Below, piece after piece: positions 6,683-9,110 of a stretch of DNA of 9,110 bases. Origin of the DNA: Candidatus Altimarinota bacterium (lineage in GTDB: Bacteria > Patescibacteriota > Gracilibacteria > UBA4473); assembly GCA_905478675.1 (NCBI GenBank), contig CAJQJI010000047.1:1-9110 (forward strand). The letters run 5' to 3'. The notes beneath the pieces were generated by a model. That model was not told where the DNA came from, ran no database searches, and worked only from the letters and a program-made list of their open reading frames with translations. A program made the translations under genes and the position numbers. Within the stretch, counting starts at the first letter, position 1. Each line of letters begins with the position of its first letter.

Positions 6683-7333
6683 CTAAGCGGTCTTTGATGC
6701 CTGCAATTTCCGAACCCACAAATAAAAATAGCCTCCTCCATAAATAACGAGCAAAATAAGGGGACCAAACTCGATTTCACCACGCGAAAAGAAGTTAATT
6801 AAGGTCACATGAACCGCGGCAAATACAAACGCTATATGCACCAAGCGCTGTAAGTTTTTCCAAGATTTATACCCCATACGTTTAACCGCCCAATTAGTAG
6901 AAGTGAGAAATAAGGGCAACATAATCAAAAAGGCTAAAGCCCCAAAAATCATAGCATGTTCAGTCGAAAAAGCGGTTTTAATAATTTCTGAAATATTGGT
7001 GGCAATCCCCTTATCTAACATTTGAAACAAGCTATGGCTTACAACCACCAAAAAAGCAAAAATACCCGCCCATTTCCGAAGTGGCAGCAAGACCGCAAAC
7101 AACCAAACTTTAGGCAGGTGTAAGCGGGCTATTTTTTGAGCGAGTGAAACAAAAATAACAAACAATAACAAATACCAAGCCAGACCGCCGGTGCCTTTAA
7201 CGGCTTCTTCAAAATTAAACACCCCATGACGATAACTACTTAAAAAAACGATAAGCCAATAAATAATAATGCCTGTAATCATAAGGCGATTAAGGTATTT
7301 CGGAGTCAAATATTGTTTCAACATCGGCTTCAT
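6683..7333 (-). CDS. MsrQ/ferric-reductase-like haem-binding membrane protein
   Basis: This 216-residue protein has about six membrane helices: near 18-34, 51-66, 86-104, 127-145, 163-181 and 188-206. It shows the pattern of the ferric-reductase-like transmembrane domain in its MsrQ (YedZ) form: LRKWAGIFAFLVVVSHSLF (85-103) with His100, then NWAVKRMGYKSWKNLQRLVH (147-166) and AAVHVTL (172-178) with His175. Family members hold b-type haem between helices and pass electrons across the membrane. By spacing, His100 and His175 match the haem-ligand positions His91 and His164 of E. coli MsrQ. The residue matching His151 is Gln162 here, with a His four residues later (166). The usual partner MsrP, a molybdopterin methionine sulfoxide reductase, is not in the window. 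The gene follows the flavoprotein gene by 33 bases on the same strand and is probably co-transcribed with it. The start has no Shine-Dalgarno sequence; a second Met lies at residue 4. Confidence 0.82.
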   Translation of the reverse strand: MKPMLKQYLTPKYLNRLMITGIIIYWLIVFLSSYRHGVFNFEEAVKGTGGLAWYLLLFVIFVSLAQKIARLHLPKVWLFAVLLPLRKWAGIFAFLVVVSHSLFQMLDKGIATNISEIIKTAFSTEHAMIFGALAFLIMLPLFLTSTNWAVKRMGYKSWKNLQRLVHIAFVFAAVHVTLINFFSRGEIEFGPLILLVIYGGGYFYLWVRKLQASKTA

Positions 7334-7366
7334 TTAATTATTTCGAGTACTAGCTTAACCTAAAAA

Positions 7367-8272
7367 CTAAAAATTTTCACTACACAGGGCTTCATTTGCT
7401 GAAATTCCGGCTAAGTTTCCACTAGCGACCGCCACGGCGACCGATCGAGCCGCCCCCGAAACATCGCCACAAGCCAGCACCCCTGGCACATTGGTTTTCA
7501 TCTGGCCATTCCGTTTTACAAAGCCTTCGGCGCCTAAATCACAACCCAGTTGGTACGCCAACCCGTTATTATACTGCACTTTAAGCGGCGCGTATAAGGC
7601 CGCTACCTCAAGGGTTTGTTCGTTGTTAAAAACAATTTTTTCTAAATCCCCTTTGTTATGCAAAAGACTTTTAAGCGGGGTTTTAATAACTTTGAGATCA
7701 TACTGCTTCAAAACATTTAACTGTTTCTCGCTAAAGTCTCGGGGCCCATTGGTGAGTAAAACCACGTTTCGGCTTAAATTATACAGCGACGATAAATAGT
7801 GCAGGAAGTTTTTTTGTTCTAACAATAACGCCGTCGGTTGATCTTTAAACTCATAACCATGGCAATAAGGACAATGAATCACCGATTTTCCCCAACAGGC
7901 TTCAAGCCCTTCAATCGCTGGGAAAATTGGGTGTACGCCCATCGCTAAAATTATTTTTTTACTGGCATAAGCCGCGCCTGTTTCGGTTTCTACCCGAAAC
8001 CCGTTTTCGGCTAGCCGAGCGGTTTCCACTCGATCATTTTTAAAAACAACGGTTTCATATTTTCCCAACTCAGTCCGACCTCGATTTAAAATTTCAGCCG
8101 GCGGCACGCCGTCATTCGTTAAAAAATTATGTGAATGTGGCGCTGGAGCGTTGCACGGTTCACCCGCATCTAACACTAACACCGAACGTCGTGATCGGCC
8201 CAACACTAAAGCGGCTGAAAGCCCCGCCGCACTACCGCCCACAATAATGACGTCAAAATCAGTCTGAGGCAT
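7367..8272 (-). CDS. Thioredoxin-reductase-like FAD-dependent oxidoreductase with CPYC motif
   Basis: This is a 301-residue flavoprotein of the thioredoxin reductase superfamily. The FAD dinucleotide motif is VIIVGGSAAGLSAALVLGRS (8-27). The second FAD motif is TNVPGVLACGDVSG (260-273), followed by the helix that contacts the flavin. The redox-active disulfide is Cys134-Cys137 in HCPYCHGYEF, a form typical of the CxxC-HGYE subgroup (which includes fungal GliT-type disulfide oxidases) and unlike the CATC of classical thioredoxin reductase. The region that should bind NADPH (about 145-215) lacks the glycine-rich GxGxxA/G loop: after the CPYC motif it reads DQPTALLLEQKNFLHYLSSL. The electron donor or acceptor is therefore uncertain. 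It could be NAD(P)H by a degenerate site, oxygen or another protein. It is probably expressed with the haem membrane protein downstream. Length matches the family. No Shine-Dalgarno sequence precedes the ATG. Confidence 0.92.
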   Translation of the reverse strand: MPQTDFDVIIVGGSAAGLSAALVLGRSRRSVLVLDAGEPCNAPAPHSHNFLTNDGVPPAEILNRGRTELGKYETVVFKNDRVETARLAENGFRVETETGAAYASKKIILAMGVHPIFPAIEGLEACWGKSVIHCPYCHGYEFKDQPTALLLEQKNFLHYLSSLYNLSRNVVLLTNGPRDFSEKQLNVLKQYDLKVIKTPLKSLLHNKGDLEKIVFNNEQTLEVAALYAPLKVQYNNGLAYQLGCDLGAEGFVKRNGQMKTNVPGVLACGDVSGAARSVAVAVASGNLAGISANEALCSENF

Positions 8273-8285
8273 TAATTTTTTTTAT

Positions 8286-8302
8286 TAGACGGGTTCAGTC
8301 TA
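8286..8302. promoter_or_regulatory. Inverted repeat TAGAC-N7-GTCTA before the flavoprotein gene
   Basis: A 17-base dyad, TAGAC GGGTTCA GTCTA on the plus strand, lies 13 bases upstream of the flavoprotein ATG in the 41-base gap that follows the unrecognised gene. It could be a regulator binding site or a small hairpin in the transcript. It is not followed by a T-run on either strand, so it is not a standard intrinsic terminator. The arms are only five bases, so chance is a real possibility. A TATGAT-like -10 element overlaps its upstream side on the minus strand, but I see no matching -35 box. Confidence 0.35.
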
Positions 8303-8313
8303 TCATAAATAAC

Positions 8314-9110
8314 TTATTTTTTCTTTACACTTAAACGAGCCATGTTCTCCGGTTCGGCTATTTTATCCGGCGTATAATGAAACCAACGCCGAAGCACGCC
8401 CACGGTTAAACTCCGCGGTTTATCATTTATATTTAAAGTAACAATTTCAGCCGCCGGCCGTTGCCATAAATGCTTAACTTCTTCGGTGGTAAGGCCTAAG
8501 GTTAAACCGTCTTCCCTCCCAAAATGTTTGGCCGCCAAGTCTTTATCAATGGTAAAACACTGAAGCTTTGGTTCTAAAGACGCCTCAAAATCCGGTTCTG
8601 GCAAAGGGGTATAATACTCCGCTTCATTTTTGTTAATCTTACGAGCTTTAAGCTGCGAATCAGATGACACTAGGCCTGGATAGTAATAACTAATCAAAGC
8701 CCCTACCGTTGACTCTAATTGAGAAGTATAACGAAAAGTATGACACGCACTTTCAGCTCGCCCTAAACGGCTAAACGAATCACTTATTTCAGGCGGCACA
8801 TAAAGCGATTGATTAATACCGCTAAACCAATTCAAATTTTCAGGTAGATTCGCTAAATAGTACGCTATACCTAAAAAAACAGGCCCAATTCGTTCAGGCG
8901 TTTCTGCATGATAACCAGGCGCCGACAAAACTGCATCTTCTGCTGGAGGTTGAGCTGGCGGGCGAAAAGCTTTAGGCAACTGAACCACCTCTGCGCTCGT
9001 ATCGCGTAACGCATGTTCTACCTTGTTTCGCCAACCAGAACGACCGTGTAAGGCTCTAATTTCACTTTGGTGTCGCGCTGTTTTATCGACCTCCGGAGTC
9101 TGAAGCCACC
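8314..9110 (-). CDS. Unrecognised protein, 5' end beyond the window
   Basis: The minus-strand frame ending in TAA at 8316-8314 is open all the way to the right edge, giving 264 visible residues that begin WLQTPEVDKTARHQSE. The first initiation-type codon in the window, a GTG at 8988, lies inside this open frame with coherent protein sequence upstream (such as IRALHGRSGWRNKVEHAL). The true start is therefore most likely outside the window and the GTG is internal. The protein is soluble-looking and rich in Pro, Glu and aromatic residues. It has a proline-rich linker, FRPPAQPPAED, and a basic end, LSVKKK. I see no signal peptide, membrane helix, nucleotide-binding motif or metal site in the visible part, and I do not recognise a family. 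It lies upstream of the flavoprotein gene by 41 bases on the same strand and may share a transcript. No function is proposed. Confidence 0.75.
   Translation of the reverse strand, partial: WLQTPEVDKTARHQSEIRALHGRSGWRNKVEHALRDTSAEVVQLPKAFRPPAQPPAEDAVLSAPGYHAETPERIGPVFLGIAYYLANLPENLNWFSGINQSLYVPPEISDSFSRLGRAESACHTFRYTSQLESTVGALISYYYPGLVSSDSQLKARKINKNEAEYYTPLPEPDFEASLEPKLQCFTIDKDLAAKHFGREDGLTLGLTTEEVKHLWQRPAAEIVTLNINDKPRSLTVGVLRRWFHYTPDKIAEPENMARLSVKKK

Noticed and set aside
6675..6712. Possible intrinsic terminator AGGC ... GCCT followed by TTTTTT on the minus strand at the end of the MsrQ-like gene
   Set aside because: The stem is only four bases with a 16-base loop, so the structure would be unstable. 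The T-run alone is not enough.

Overview
The window comes from a bacterial chromosome or large contig of moderate, slightly AT-rich composition. Genes are packed tightly, with stop/start overlaps, gaps of a few bases and one convergent pair only 7 bases apart. TGA ends the ABC ATPase in a typical ATGA overlap, so nothing suggests a recoded TGA. Almost no start codon has a recognisable Shine-Dalgarno sequence. The one clear regulatory region uses sigma70-like hexamers with 17-base spacers. The taxon cannot be fixed from this. A candidate-phyla (Patescibacteria/CPR-like) bacterium is my low-confidence guess, based on the unusually long adaptor protein, the missing Shine-Dalgarno motifs and the unrecognisable accessory proteins.

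Left two thirds, minus strand (read from 5516 down to 1): a MacAB/YknXYZ-type ABC exporter operon. In transcription order it holds a 665-residue membrane-anchored HlyD/MacA-family adaptor, a LolD/MacB-type ATPase, and two different MacB/FtsX-type permeases that probably form a heterodimer. After an 83-base gap comes the 5' part of a gene for a small exported Gly/Pro/Met-rich protein that runs off the left edge.

Centre, plus strand (5602-6675): a TetR-family regulator is transcribed divergently from the exporter and is followed closely by a four-helix membrane protein I do not recognise. Between the adaptor and tetR genes, two sigma70-like promoters face away from each other and interlock hexamer on hexamer. 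A perfect 17-bp palindrome lies over the exporter start point and the edge of the tetR -35 box. The simplest reading is one TetR dimer repressing both directions and released by an exported compound.

Right third, minus strand (9110 down to 6683): the 3' part of an unrecognised protein gene that is open through the right edge, then a thioredoxin-reductase-like flavoprotein with a CPYC redox motif but no visible NADPH glycine motif, then a six-helix MsrQ/ferric-reductase-like haem membrane protein. The last two probably form a redox pair, with the flavoprotein or its partners passing electrons to or through the membrane haem protein.

I see no RNA genes, insertion sequences, CRISPR arrays or attachment sites. 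There is no gene-free stretch over 300 bases.
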